A stretch of 64,000 bases of DNA, taken from the NCBI GenBank assembly GCA_030685235.1, contig MU839113.1, positions 248,001 through 312,000 on the forward strand. The letters are read 5' to 3'. The translations under genes and the position numbers were made by a program. The first letter of the stretch is position 1. Each line of letters begins with the position of its first letter. The DNA comes from Copromyces sp. CBS 386.78. Its lineage: Eukaryota > Ascomycota > Sordariomycetes > Sordariales > Sordariaceae. Under the pieces are notes generated by a model, which saw only the letters and a list, made by a program, of their open reading frames with translations, did no database searches and had not been told where the DNA came from. Positions 20,815 through 32,136 of the stretch are shown piece by piece.

Positions 20815-23800
20815 ATGGATACGACGCACTCCCAAGCTGACGCCGTGCGCAGCGCCGTCTCTTCAGTGACAACGTGTACGCCCACCATCACAGCTCTTCT
20901 CAAGAGCCTGCTCTTACCCAAAGACGATGCCACGGCCGCGTCAGAAACAGCAACAACAACAAAAACAACAACAACAACAACAAAGACAGCATCAACAGCG
21001 AGACCACGATCGAGAGCAAACAACACGACCAACAAAAAGAAAGACGATGGACTCTCGCCCAAGGAAAAGGCAACATTGGCCACCCACGTCGTCAACGGAA
21101 CCCTTCGCGCCCTGAGCGACTATGCAAAGAACCCACCAACTACTGCGAGACCACCAACGCCCACCAAGCGGCCAGCGGCCCAAGAGGAGGAATTATCAAG
21201 GTCAGCCACGACGAGAAACCCGCTTCAACGATGTAGCTCTACAAACTCGACACCACTATCTCCCCTACAGCCACGCGCCCTTAACAGGGTCACCACTTCT
21301 CCGGCCCTCTCGAAGCGCTCTCTTTCGCCAGCCAAAGCCCCGAAACATGACACGAACCTCCTCGCCACGGTCGAATGCGCTCGTGTTGCTTTGGGCACCC
21401 TGCGCCAGCTACACACGTCCAGCAAGCTCACGCTCCCAGAGCTACAACTCGAGACCGGCATGTCTTCTCTAATCGCCAGGTTGATCACACTAGGACTACA
21501 CGATCAAGCTCTCAAGGAATTGCGCATCTTGAAGAAGAGATTGGAGATACCGTCTAGTACAACAACAACGGCAAAGAAACCGACCAAGACGACTGCTACC
21601 GAACCATCCAAGACGGCGGCGCAAGTGTATACGGAGATGCTCGATTTTGGCCAAGTGAGATCTTCAGGGCCAGCCCTTGCTCTCGTCATTACTACACAGA
21701 TACAGGCGTTACGCCTCCTATCCGCAAATAAAAAGCCAAATGCGATCGAGGCCATCATCCCACTATTACGACAAGACCATAGCTCATCACCAACTTCCCT
21801 CCTCCTACGGTCGGCAACTGAAAAGGGCGCCGATGTTGCCAAGATTGCCCGCCAGATGGAAACTCTGGCTCAATGCATGATTTCCTTGACCCCCAGCGCA
21901 TCCAGCAAGGACGACACGCTCAGCATAGAACCGCGGCTTAGTATCTCCCCGGTATCTGTCATCGAGCTGCAGGCCTTTGCTTTGGAGACGAGATTGCAAT
22001 GGTGGAAGGTTGTCAAACATAACGGTGATGCGGAAAAGGAGATCATCATGCCTCTTTCTCGGTACATGGGCGCATTTGTCCGTCGCGGCCAAGAGAGTGC
22101 GCGCTCTTCTTATGCCACTTGCCTCTCAGTCTTTACCAGGGTTCGCTCTCAGCTCGGTACCTACGGAGCACAACTCTCCGATGCTTCACGAACACCTCTT
22201 TCTCAGATCTACCAGGTTTTAGCGATTCTGGCACGAGAGGCAGGAAAGTTGGCAGATGCGGTTTCTTGGGCGGCGAAGCTCAGAGAAGGGATCGATCCGA
22301 AGGTGGACTCCGTCGCCAAGATATGCTCCATCTCGGCGCAACTGTTGTCCCTCCAGCTGAAGGACCCGGTAAAGTACTGTCATGATAACCAGCTTCTTCT
22401 GGAGGTGGTTGCTGGTCTCTCAGGCCCCCTCAGGGGTGATTCCAGCGACCTCGATGAGCTACTCAACAACGTCTGCTCAGTCCGGAGAGCAGCGATGCAG
22501 CTTCTTCTTTCCCTGATCAAGAAAGAAAAGGATGGGTTTGCTGATTTTACTTCCAATTGCCGAGAATCTCTAGAATCTTTCGTCCTTCAATGTCCTCGTT
22601 TCTGTTTACGATGGCTCGGTAAACCCCCGGAGCCCAAGAGCAGCACCAAGGACTACCTCAGATACGAACAACGCCGTCAACTACTCCTACAGTCTATACA
22701 ACATACCCTCGATTCATCATTCATCATTGTCAAGACCCGCCTCGAAGAGAAGAGGCTGGCCTGGGATTTTATGGATTCGATTCTCAACGACTGTCTTTTG
22801 CTCTTGGAATACATAGGAGACATGGGCGCTGCCGGCTCGCAGAGCATGTACCATGTCAAGATTTCGCACTTTTACTATCTACAGTATAATGTATTACGTC
22901 AACAATCTAGCGACCCCAAGGATGTAGCGCCCCTACGAGCTCTCCGTCGCTCGATCGATTGCGTGAAGCACAGGTCGACAGCAGAGAAAGACAAGGCGCA
23001 GCTCATCCTGAAGCTGGAACGGATGGCCGAGCTGGCTCGGACGTTGGGCAGGAGTGAGCAGGCTCTCGCCACGCTACAGACCATCAGAACGAGCATGTTG
23101 GATGATGGGATCCTCGCAAGTGTTGCTGGCGCACTAGCGACAGACTCACCCCTTATTGTGTGGCAAAGAGACGAGAAGGCCGAGACTTTGTCCCGTGCCC
23201 TTGTTGCTATCGCGAAGATGGAGCATGTCTTCATGGACTGGACAGTGGATCTGCCAGAAGCTGAACAAGCTGCCGGACTCGAACACCGGCTGCACTACAT
23301 TCTGCTAGGTGGTAATCCAACTATGAGTGGCAGAAAGAGGGAGGAAGAGATCACCCTTGAGCACCCGGTTGTGGATGCCTTGCTCCGCATCTACATCCCG
23401 ACACGGTATCCTATACGGAGACTCAGAGTTCTTTTGGCGCTCCTGAGCTCTGCCATTGGAAACCAGCGCAAGGTGCCCGAGTTGCTTGCTATCACTAGGG
23501 ATGCTACGCAGGTAGAACCGGATAACCTGGGTGAAGATGCTGGACTAGCTCGCTTTGTGCCACATATGGGAGCCTTTTATCATTCCATCACAGCATTGTC
23601 GGATGGGTACTCTGATCTTGGCGCGGTTCAGCGATGTCTTGAGACGTGGAAGTCGATCGTCAAGTCTTGCCAGACCAAAACGGACGTGGAACGGTCAATC
23701 GACGATATCCCTTGCCTTTTGGATCACCTGCAGGCCATGGCTGACTTTTTGCGGTTGAGCGGTCACGATAACATGGTAGCTATGGTCCTGGAACTGACGG

Positions 23801-26800
23801 CGGATATTGCCAAACTAGCAGACGGCCCCAGGCTAGAAGATATCATCCAGCATGCCTCAACACTGGCTTTGCAATACACCAACCTCGGACAATCCATCAA
23901 AGCTGAGCAGACCTTCACCGAAACACTGCGGTATCTGAAGAAGCAGGCTGACTTGCCCGGTGACGCGGTTGCCACCTTCCACCTCTCGTGGACAGAACAC
24001 TTCATCGCTGTCGGTGATCTCACTCAAGCAGAATACCATCTCTCCCAGGCCCGAGCTGCAGTCGAGGCTGAAGCAGTTCCGGGAAAGGTCTCCCGTGCTC
24101 GGCGGAAATATCTGGTGGCCTATGCTTCCTATCTGCATTCTCTCGTCACTCAGGAACGGGGTGAATCTCACCATGCGCTAGTCTATGCTAGAGAAAGCGT
24201 TCGCTGCATCTTCCAGGACTGGGTCAAGGTCGAACAACAATTAGCAGCAGCGAAATCATCCGCCCGTTCCTCAACCGACGACTCAGCCATGTTCAACACC
24301 GACGACGCCACCTGCGACCTTTCGGCCACCGGCAAAGAGACGCCCTACCTGGGGCCCGAGTCGTGGAAACTCGCCCTTACTTTGTACCGAAACACTCTGC
24401 GCTTGTCGTCCATCTACGCGCACCTGGGCATGTTCCAGGAGACGATGTACTACGCGGAGCAGGCACAGAAGATCGCCAACAGCGCCAACTCGGAGATTCT
24501 CAAGGCTGGCTGCGCCACCTGGATGGGCTCGGTGTACGTCAAGGCGGCGAACATCCCCAAGGCCATGGAGATGTTGCAGGAGGCGGCTAATCTGCTGCCG
24601 GAGGAAAGTAATTCGTATTCTTCGGCCGTGCTGGCTTGCCAGATTGGGGCTATGTGCCTGGATCTGAAGAGCTTTGAGGGTGCCGAGGCGATGATTGGGA
24701 GGGCAGAGGCGATTTTGGAGACGTTGATGGAGGTTAGTGCTGCTGCGTCGGTGCCGGTTGTTGGGGAGAAGGCGGAGGGTGAGGAGAAGGGGATGGCTAT
24801 GAAGGGGATCAAAGGACCTGGGGGTGTGCGACAACCACCGAAACCGGTGAAGACTGTTCATTCGAGACCTGGGCTTGCAGCGAGACCAAAGACGGCGGCG
24901 CCTGTTCCGGCCCCTCAGCCTGTTGAGGATGCGCAGCTTTTGAAACTCAGAGCGGCGATTATGGTGCAAAAGGCTACGGCGAAGTTGGCAAAGAAGGATT
25001 GGAATTCAGCTTTGGCGATGCTTGATGGTGTCAAAACGCGGTCCAAGAAGTCGCTGTCTGCGATCATTTCGGACGAGCAGATTATCATGGCGTCCTGTTT
25101 GCTGGGCATGAGCATGGAGCAGATGGCCCACGATCCGGTCTTTTCGGTCATTCACGACTCCACCATTTCATATCCGGCTGTTTCTGATTCCCATGGAAAG
25201 GATAGGGCTTATGGTGGTCACCCAGCTGTTCTTCAGGAGAGAAAGCGGGCTGCCACTAAGGATACCACAGATCAGGAAAAGGCAGAGTACGTGGATAACC
25301 TACGGCAAGCGCAGCAATCTCTTCTCGAGGCTCATGCCGTGGCTACCGTCTGCGGCGACTCAAGTCTCATTCACAAGATCTCTGTGATGCTGCAGAACGT
25401 CGGTCTCCTGCTTTCCGCTACGGCATCATCTGGGAAGGCCAGGGCATCCGCCCCTTCTGGCCATACTGCCTACTCGGTCGAGCTGGGCCGTAACCTCACA
25501 TGGCGCAGGGAACGCAAAGCTCTCACGTTGGAGAAGAATGGACCCAAGACCGATGCGTATAGCTGGCCTAATTTCACGGACTTGCCTGTTGAGCCCATGG
25601 GTCGGATGAGTTTGGGTTTCTCGCTGGACCTCCAGAAGTTCCAGAGAGACTACATCGACATTATCCCCAAGCCTTGGAGCGTGGTGTCTATCTCACTGAG
25701 CGACAACAAGCACGATCTGTGCATTACCAAGCTACAGGCAGGTTGCACACCGTTCGTCCTCCGACTGCCACTTGATCGTGCCAGTTCGCGCGACGCAGAC
25801 AACGAGGTGTTCAACTACCAGCAAGGAAGGGCTGAGTTGCTGGAGATTATCCGCTTGGCCAACGAAACTTGCCATGACGCCAGAGATTTCTCTGTCAAGG
25901 GCGCCAAGACTGCTTGGTGGGCGGACCGCGAGGCGCTGGATAATCGCATGAAGGATCTGTTGACGAATATTGAGCAGATCTGGCTCGGCGGTTTCCGGGG
26001 AATCTTCAGCCAGCACCAGACTCAAGGCGGCAAGCGGAACGAGTTGATGAACAAGTTTGGCGCAACGTTCGAAAACATGTTGGACAAGTATCTCCCCAGC
26101 CGGAGGCAGGTGCACCATCGCGGGAAGAATGCTGCTGGCGGCGGTCAGGAGCCGCGGTCGGAGAAAGTCACTGTTGATCCTCGCATCCTGGAACTCTTCA
26201 TCGGTCTCGGTAATAATGCCAGCGACCAACAAAACGTTGACCTGGACGAGGAACTCACCGACCTGCTCTACTTCGTCGTCGACATCCTCCAGTTCCACGG
26301 CGAGCGCAACGCCTACGACGAGATCGACTTTGACTCCATGGTCGTCGAAATGCTGGACGCCCTGCACGCCTATCACGCGGCTGTCAACGAACTCGACGGG
26401 GGCGGCGACGAGCACGCCCACACCATCCTCATGCTCGACAAGGCTCTGCACGTCTTTCCCTGGGAATCCCTCCCGTGCCTGCAAAACCTGGCCGTATCCC
26501 GCATGCCTAGTTTGGGTTGTCTCCGCCGCGCCATCCTGGACATGAAGCCCTCTCGTCCCTCGCACCCGGCCAAGGAAGAAGACGGCGACTCGATAATGTT
26601 GGACGCCGATTCCATTCCCACTGGGACTGCATCAACCCTCCCGCAAGGCCACCACGCCTCCTCCACTGGCGGCACTTATATGCTCAACCCCTCCTCCGAC
26701 CTACTCACCACCCAAAAGACCTTTGCCCCCCTTCTTTCTTCCCACCTCTCGCCCTCCCCTTCATCATGGACATGCATCACCGCGCGCCCACCCACCGAAT

Positions 26801-27399
26801 CCGAATTCGCCTCGGCGCTCACCAACTCGGACATTCTGTTATATTTCGGCCACGGCTCCGGCGCGCAATACATCCGCGGCCGCACCATCCGTCGCCTCTC
26901 CCCGCGCTGCCGCGCCACTGTCCTGCTGATGGGCTGCTCCTCGGCCAAGCTGAACGAGGCCGGCGAGGGGTTCGAGGTGTACGGCCCGGCGTGGAATTAC
27001 ATGATGGCGGGGGCGCCCGCCGTGGTCGGGACGTTGTGGGATGTTACGGATCGGGATATTGATCGGTTTACGGGGACGGTTTTGGAGGGGTGGGGGCTTC
27101 TGGGGGAAGGGGTTTTTAGTGAGACGGAGGGGAAGAGGGAGAGGGAGAAGATGAGGAGGAGGAAGAAAGAGAAGGAATTGGACAAGGACAACAAGGGAAA
27201 TGGTTTGGACATTGTGGGAGGTGTGGATGAGAAGGAAATAATAGCTGGGGATGGAGAGGGAGAGGGAGAGAAGAAGGGGAAGCAGAGAAAGAAGAGTTTG
27301 GTAGAAGCGGTGGCGAAAGCGAGAGGAGCGTGTCGGTTTCGATATGTCACTGCGGCTGCTATTGCTGTTTATGGTATTCCTGTTTATCTTCGAGAGTGA
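20815..27399 (+). CDS. esp1: Separase (ESP1/BimB/Cut1), peptidase C50
   Basis: An uninterrupted frame of 2194 residues starts at the ATG at 20815. The N-terminal 1,500 residues are helical, TPR-like repeats, with a Thr/Lys-rich microsatellite-coded stretch at residues 40-65. The C-terminal caspase-fold protease has catalytic His2013 in LLYFGHGSGAQYI and Cys2041 in LLMGCSSAKL. These are followed by GTLWDVTDRDID and, at the very end, CRFRYVTAAAIAVYGIPVYL. Separase cleaves the kleisin Scc1/Rad21 at anaphase after APC/C destroys securin; APC3 is encoded at the right of this window. A charged Lys/Glu/Gly insertion (about 2101-2160) separates the last two conserved blocks. No intron is needed. Confidence 0.96.
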   Translation: MDTTHSQADAVRSAVSSVTTCTPTITALLKSLLLPKDDATAASETATTTKTTTTTTKTASTARPRSRANNTTNKKKDDGLSPKEKATLATHVVNGTLRALSDYAKNPPTTARPPTPTKRPAAQEEELSRSATTRNPLQRCSSTNSTPLSPLQPRALNRVTTSPALSKRSLSPAKAPKHDTNLLATVECARVALGTLRQLHTSSKLTLPELQLETGMSSLIARLITLGLHDQALKELRILKKRLEIPSSTTTTAKKPTKTTATEPSKTAAQVYTEMLDFGQVRSSGPALALVITTQIQALRLLSANKKPNAIEAIIPLLRQDHSSSPTSLLLRSATEKGADVAKIARQMETLAQCMISLTPSASSKDDTLSIEPRLSISPVSVIELQAFALETRLQWWKVVKHNGDAEKEIIMPLSRYMGAFVRRGQESARSSYATCLSVFTRVRSQLGTYGAQLSDASRTPLSQIYQVLAILAREAGKLADAVSWAAKLREGIDPKVDSVAKICSISAQLLSLQLKDPVKYCHDNQLLLEVVAGLSGPLRGDSSDLDELLNNVCSVRRAAMQLLLSLIKKEKDGFADFTSNCRESLESFVLQCPRFCLRWLGKPPEPKSSTKDYLRYEQRRQLLLQSIQHTLDSSFIIVKTRLEEKRLAWDFMDSILNDCLLLLEYIGDMGAAGSQSMYHVKISHFYYLQYNVLRQQSSDPKDVAPLRALRRSIDCVKHRSTAEKDKAQLILKLERMAELARTLGRSEQALATLQTIRTSMLDDGILASVAGALATDSPLIVWQRDEKAETLSRALVAIAKMEHVFMDWTVDLPEAEQAAGLEHRLHYILLGGNPTMSGRKREEEITLEHPVVDALLRIYIPTRYPIRRLRVLLALLSSAIGNQRKVPELLAITRDATQVEPDNLGEDAGLARFVPHMGAFYHSITALSDGYSDLGAVQRCLETWKSIVKSCQTKTDVERSIDDIPCLLDHLQAMADFLRLSGHDNMVAMVLELTADIAKLADGPRLEDIIQHASTLALQYTNLGQSIKAEQTFTETLRYLKKQADLPGDAVATFHLSWTEHFIAVGDLTQAEYHLSQARAAVEAEAVPGKVSRARRKYLVAYASYLHSLVTQERGESHHALVYARESVRCIFQDWVKVEQQLAAAKSSARSSTDDSAMFNTDDATCDLSATGKETPYLGPESWKLALTLYRNTLRLSSIYAHLGMFQETMYYAEQAQKIANSANSEILKAGCATWMGSVYVKAANIPKAMEMLQEAANLLPEESNSYSSAVLACQIGAMCLDLKSFEGAEAMIGRAEAILETLMEVSAAASVPVVGEKAEGEEKGMAMKGIKGPGGVRQPPKPVKTVHSRPGLAARPKTAAPVPAPQPVEDAQLLKLRAAIMVQKATAKLAKKDWNSALAMLDGVKTRSKKSLSAIISDEQIIMASCLLGMSMEQMAHDPVFSVIHDSTISYPAVSDSHGKDRAYGGHPAVLQERKRAATKDTTDQEKAEYVDNLRQAQQSLLEAHAVATVCGDSSLIHKISVMLQNVGLLLSATASSGKARASAPSGHTAYSVELGRNLTWRRERKALTLEKNGPKTDAYSWPNFTDLPVEPMGRMSLGFSLDLQKFQRDYIDIIPKPWSVVSISLSDNKHDLCITKLQAGCTPFVLRLPLDRASSRDADNEVFNYQQGRAELLEIIRLANETCHDARDFSVKGAKTAWWADREALDNRMKDLLTNIEQIWLGGFRGIFSQHQTQGGKRNELMNKFGATFENMLDKYLPSRRQVHHRGKNAAGGGQEPRSEKVTVDPRILELFIGLGNNASDQQNVDLDEELTDLLYFVVDILQFHGERNAYDEIDFDSMVVEMLDALHAYHAAVNELDGGGDEHAHTILMLDKALHVFPWESLPCLQNLAVSRMPSLGCLRRAILDMKPSRPSHPAKEEDGDSIMLDADSIPTGTASTLPQGHHASSTGGTYMLNPSSDLLTTQKTFAPLLSSHLSPSPSSWTCITARPPTESEFASALTNSDILLYFGHGSGAQYIRGRTIRRLSPRCRATVLLMGCSSAKLNEAGEGFEVYGPAWNYMMAGAPAVVGTLWDVTDRDIDRFTGTVLEGWGLLGEGVFSETEGKREREKMRRRKKEKELDKDNKGNGLDIVGGVDEKEIIAGDGEGEGEKKGKQRKKSLVEAVAKARGACRFRYVTAAAIAVYGIPVYLRE

Positions 27400-28200
27400 G
27401 GGGAAGACGGGAAAAGAAAAGAAAGCTGTTTTGGGGAGGTTGATTGGGAAAGCGATATTGGTATGCAAAAAGACTGCGGTTAGGTTGTTTTCTTTGTCTC
27501 TTAGAAAGAACGAGGGTGGGTGGGGTTTAGCTTGTTTAGCTTGTTTTGTTTCGTTTTGCTTTTTGCTTTGGTTCCTTTATGGATTATGGTGACGTACGTG
27601 CGTTGGGTTGGGTTGCTTTTAGCTAGGTAGCTTTGATGAGCCTTGTATAGCCTGCGCGGCGCGGTGCGGTGCGGTGTTTTGAGTTGCAATTGTTCGGTTT
27701 ATAGAGCAGATAGATATGATTATGATGAGAAATGGTTTGTATGTATGGTATGGGAATGAAGATTATGACTTAGCTTGGTTGTTTGTGTCTTCTTGCTATG
27801 CTGGTGTGACTGTTATGCTTCAAATTACAACACATATGTATGTATGGGCTTGGGGCATGGGTGTTGATTGCACGAATGCGCGCGAGTGAAGAAGAAGGTC
27901 CATCCATGTCAATATCGCGACGCGTAGTCTAGAGAATGGGGAGCAAAAATGATGAGTGTAATCGTAATATGTACGTGTGTTATATGTAGTACGTATGTAT
28001 GTATGTTCATCGACAAAGTCAAGTATTTACAGAAGAATCGAAGGTCTCTCACTCCGCATCTCAAGACACACCTTCCACATCGAGAAGGATGTCTGTCCAT
28101 CATCGCCGAGACCCGTCCCATCAACCAACCAGCCACCAACTTACTTCTTCTCACAACCCCCTTTCTCTTCTTCCACTTACTCCTCCCCCCCTAAAACACC
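27400..28200. other. Convergent spacer with simple repeats
   Basis: 0.8 kb tail-to-tail between separase and cellobiose dehydrogenase. It contains GCGGT repeats near 27657-27675 and GTAT repeats near 27990. No gene supported. Confidence 0.5.
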
Positions 28201-30908
28201 CTAAAGGCACTGCCAATAATAATCATTCTGCCTCTGGCACGTATACGGCGCCGCGCAAAGCTGGCTGCCATTATACGTCAACCCGCCGCACTGGCCCCAC
28301 CTGGCCACCGCCGCGTTGGCGGGTTGCGCGAGGATCTTGGAGGCCGCATGTTCGGCGGCAATGACGATGTACGAGGTAGGGTTGGTGGTGGGCACACCGG
28401 GGAAAATCGAGGCGTCAACGACGTACAGGTTGTCGGTGCCCCAGACGCGCGTGTTGGTGTCGACGACCGAAGAGCCGCCGTTGCGGCCGTCGTCGGTGCC
28501 GATCTTGTTGGTGCCCATCCAGTGGTTGGAGCGGCGGGATTGGTAGGTTACTGGTTGCTGTGAGGGGGGGGAATGGTGCGGTTAGTTGTGGGCGCGAAAG
28601 AAAAGGGGAAGGGGGAAGGAGGGAGAAAGATAAAAAAATAAAAAAAAGCTCACCTTGTCAACATAATCAGCAGCCGTCTGGCCGGGGCTAGGATAAGCCC
28701 AAGTGAGGCCCTTGACGTTGGCAAGAGCCTTCTGGAGGTTAGCGATACCCTGGACAACAGCCGCCTTGTCGTTGGCGTCCTTGAGGTAGGGCACGTCAGA
28801 GACGACGGTGTTGAGGGTAGGACTGAGGGTCATGCGGCCTCGCGAGGTGGCGCCGCGGCCGAGGTACTGGCTCATGGTCATGGCGTAGCCGTTGGGGGTC
28901 TCAAAGCTGCCCTCGACGCGGGCGGTCCACTGCAGCTGACGGACGATGCCGTCGGCGCCCGTGATCTCCTCCCAGAACATGGGGCCGATGTTGGGCGCGG
29001 CCTGGGCGAGGATGCCCGAGCGGCCGTTCAGGTACAGGTTCTTGTCGGTGGTGTTGGGGTTGGTCCAGGCCTCGTAAAAGTCGTAGAAGGTGACGTTGTT
29101 GTGCTGGATCACGGTGTCGGTGTTGAGATGGTCGTCCAGGTTGTTGCCGACGGGCAGGTTGATCCAGGACGAGTTGCTGATCATGGTAGGGCCGTCGGCG
29201 GAGGCCTTGACGATTTCAAGCTGGTCCTTGGGGCCAATGCCGGAGCGCATGAGGATCTTGGCGCTGCCGAAGGTGCCGGCGGAGAGGACCACGCGGCCGG
29301 TGACGGAGGTGACGGGGATGATACCGGAGTAGCCACCGTTGCGGAAGGCCTCGACCTCGACACCGGTGATGTGGCCACCCTGACGGATGACACGCTTGAC
29401 AGCGGTGTTGAGCCACAGCTTGAAGTTGCTGCGCTTCTTTGCGCTGACGAGATAGGTAGCCAGAGGACCGCCACGCTGGCCGCCGATGTACATGTAAGGG
29501 GTATGGGCGTAGGTGCGGTTCTTCTGGTCGTTGTCCTTGAGGGCATCGACCTCCTTCCAGCCGCCCGCCTTGAGGCCGCTGGCAAGAACGTCGAAACCCT
29601 GCTGGAGGTAGCGCTTTCCATCCTGAGAGGGAGTGCTGGTTCCCGGAATGCGGGCGAGGGCTCTGCTGGTGGCACCGGCAACATCGCTGGCCTTCCAGCC
29701 AGAGGGGAAGAGGTAATCCCAGTCCTTGGTGTAGGGCTTGTACCAGAGACCGGCGTTGATGGCAGTACCACCGCCGAGCAAACAGCCGGCCATCTGATCG
29801 GTATCGGAGCAGGCAATGCCTTCAGAGTCCACCCAGATCTGGTTGCAAAGACCGGGGACATCGAAGCGGGTGAGGGAAGTACCCGACAGCCACGCGGGCT
29901 TCAGAGTACCGCCATGCTCACCAGTGGAAGCGAAGCCCTTCTCAATGAGCAGCACGCTCTTTCCGGACTCGCTAAGCTTGTCAGCAACGGGAATACCACC
30001 AGCACCGCCACCAACAACAATGTAGTCGAAGGAAACGCCAGTGGGAACCGGAGTCGAGACAATGGAGGTTGTGGTGGGACCAGCGCACGAACCGGTAACG
30101 GTCTTGGTGGCCTTGGCGGCCCAGGCAGTATAAGAGGGGTTGGCGATGTTGCTGTCGAAGGCAGCATACCACTGACCCATACCGTTGTCGTGTTGGTTGA
30201 GAGTGATCTGGGTAGGGCAAGTCGGGTTACCGGGAGAGGGGAAAGCCTGGACCCAACCGAACTGGGTACCCTTTGCGCTGGTAGTAATGCCGCCGGTGAC
30301 ACCTTCCTGATTCCACGACAAGCAGTTCTGGCACCTGAAGACAAGGGTGAAGTGGGTAGCGTTCACACCAGACGCGATCTGAGTGATCCTGGCGTCACCT
30401 GCGTAGTTCTTGGGCATGGCGTAACCCGTCGCGAACTGGAGAGCGGTGTAAACTTGTCCGCCAGCGGGCCAGGCGGTGATGAGTAGACTGTTGGTCATGG
30501 CGCCTCTGAGAGAAACACCGCACCAACCGCTGTTGGCACCATTCTTGGCCGAGGAGCATTCCTGATCATAGAGGTCAGTACACATTGGGTAAGGTAGTTC
30601 TTTGCCATTCACTAGACATACCAGGTAGCCGATGAACTCGTTCGCGTCGGTTGTAAGAGCATTCGACGGCAGAGCCATACCAAGCCTGAAGCCACCTTGG
30701 GTCTGGGCGGTAGAAGCATTCCATGTGTTGAAGACAATGCCGGTCCCAGGGTGAGTGAAGGTGGTAGGAAGGGTTTGGGCAAAGGCAGATGGCAGCACTG
30801 GGAATCATAACGTCAGTAAAGTCGAGCAGTATAAGTGATTCGTGGTGCCGGTGTCGACTTACATGAAGCCACCGCCGCCAGGCCGCTGAGAATGCCGGTG
30901 ATCCTCAT
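28201..30908 (-). CDS. cdh-1: Cellobiose dehydrogenase with C-terminal CBM1
   Basis: Exons 30908-30863, 30797-30622, 30561-28654 and 28557-28201 give 828 residues. A signal peptide ends after SAFA (about residue 22). The cytochrome b domain follows, with likely haem ligands Met96 (LRGAM) and His198 (NQHDNG). A linker leads to the GMC flavin domain with GGGAGG (about 257-262), catalytic His722 (SNHWMGTN) and Asn769. A fungal cellulose-binding CBM1 with four Cys closes it (796-828, ending YYWQCL). The secreted enzyme oxidises cellobiose and passes electrons to lytic polysaccharide monooxygenases. Intron 2 (30562-30621) is 60 bp, in frame and stop-free; removing it restores the known GYL-ECSS junction. 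A TATA box lies about 95 bp upstream. Confidence 0.96.
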
Positions 30909-31000
30909 CTTGCACAGTGAGTTCTAAGAGGCCACTTCACACTGCCGGTGCGCGAGGGGGATGAAGAGAAGAAAGTGAAGACGGAGGGTTCCATGGGCTC

Positions 31001-31010
31001 TCTATATACA
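31001..31010 (-). promoter_or_regulatory. TATA box of cellobiose dehydrogenase gene
   Basis: On the minus strand the sequence reads TGTATATAGA about 95 bp upstream of the start codon at 30908, a suitable position for an inducible secreted-enzyme gene. Confidence 0.55.
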
Positions 31011-32063
31011 GACACTACAGTCTAAGAGAGTGAAACTTGTGGTAGGTGGGAAAGGACGGCAACCCTGTTCGTAATTGCGGCTTTGGATGTAACGGCATGG
31101 CTTAACTCTGGCAGGGCGGTATGAGATGGGTAGCATCTTGAGGTAGCATGGACGAGGCCAAGATCCGGGATACCAGCGCAGACCCATGGAATGAGTGGTA
31201 TGCCACGGAAGTCCCGATAGGTAGAGGCCAAAAGAGGTGTTCCGGCAATGATTATCCAAGCGGCGGCTATAAGACAAGGCCCAGTGTGTCTGTTCTGGGG
31301 TAACCTCCGTCCAGCCCCATCGGGCATAGTTGGTGATGGTTTTGGGTGTAGTCGGCCGCGGAGGATGTGAAGGTGCTGACTCCGGTTTATTAAGGCCAAC
31401 CCCCGCGCGTCTTTGCAACCTTGAAAGCATGTTCGTGACCAAGCAAAGGACCCAGGTTCCTGGATTGAGCCTCCCGCCGTGCCGTACGCCATTTCCCAAA
31501 AAGATACGGGGTGTGGCCTCCGGACCGCGACGACATCCGCCTTCCCGACCGGCGGCTACCCATTAGCGGCCGCTGAGTGGTCACTAGACCTTGTCTGCCC
31601 TGACCATCCTGGCATTTCAGTCCCATTGCAGCATTCTCGCCCGTCGTCGAAGTTGTTGCCCAAAACCGAAAAGATCGTTCGGCAGCGTATCATCGAGTTT
31701 AATATTGCCAGGTCCCTGTCGTTATGCGTCCGCGGCAAGGCCCTTTTCACCTTCTTCGAAGAGGGCATCGACGATCAAGACTTGAAAAAGGATCGACTTC
31801 GCAGCTCGTCACCAACTTGGCGACCGGAGGATTCCTTGTCTTAAGAGAAGAGGGCAGATGAGAAGAGAGCGAAAAAAAAAGAGAAAAAGAGAAAAAAGGC
31901 GAATTTGACTTGCATAAGAAATCGGTGAGTGCAAGCAAGCAAGCAAGTGTTGTTGTTTTGAGGAAGATGCTCACAAGCTGCCAACGAAATGCAGCATGGG
32001 TGTTGTTGGGAACTTGGGGCGCGAGTTGGATGCAAAAGCGAAAAAAAAGTGCAAAAATTGAAG
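31011..32063. other. Cellobiose dehydrogenase upstream region
   Basis: About 1 kb of noncoding sequence that probably holds the cellulose-induction sites of the minus-strand gene. Open frames on either strand lack family features. I did not identify specific activator sites with confidence. Confidence 0.5.
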
Positions 32064-32136
32064 CGACCCACACGCGACTCGAACGCGCAATCTTCAGAGC
32101 CGAAATCTGACGCCTTAGCCATTAGGCCAATGGGCC
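32064..32136 (-). tRNA. tRNA-Arg(TCG)
   Basis: Minus strand, 73 nt, no intron. Acceptor GGCCCAT pairs with GTGGGTC (with G-T pairs), discriminator G. The anticodon stem TCAGA/TCTGA encloses TT-TCG-GC. The T arm is TTCGAGT-looped, and the A box is TGGCCTAATGG. A T run follows on the complement (32053-32057). Confidence 0.9.

Noticed and set aside
20927..21115. Gln/Arg-rich frame overlapping the start of separase
   Set aside because: Shifted-frame reading of the ACA/CAA microsatellite inside the separase coding region.
29101..30486. 461-codon open frame antisense to cellobiose dehydrogenase
   Set aside because: Shadow of GC-rich third positions; no domain, no intron logic, and the sense frame is unambiguous.
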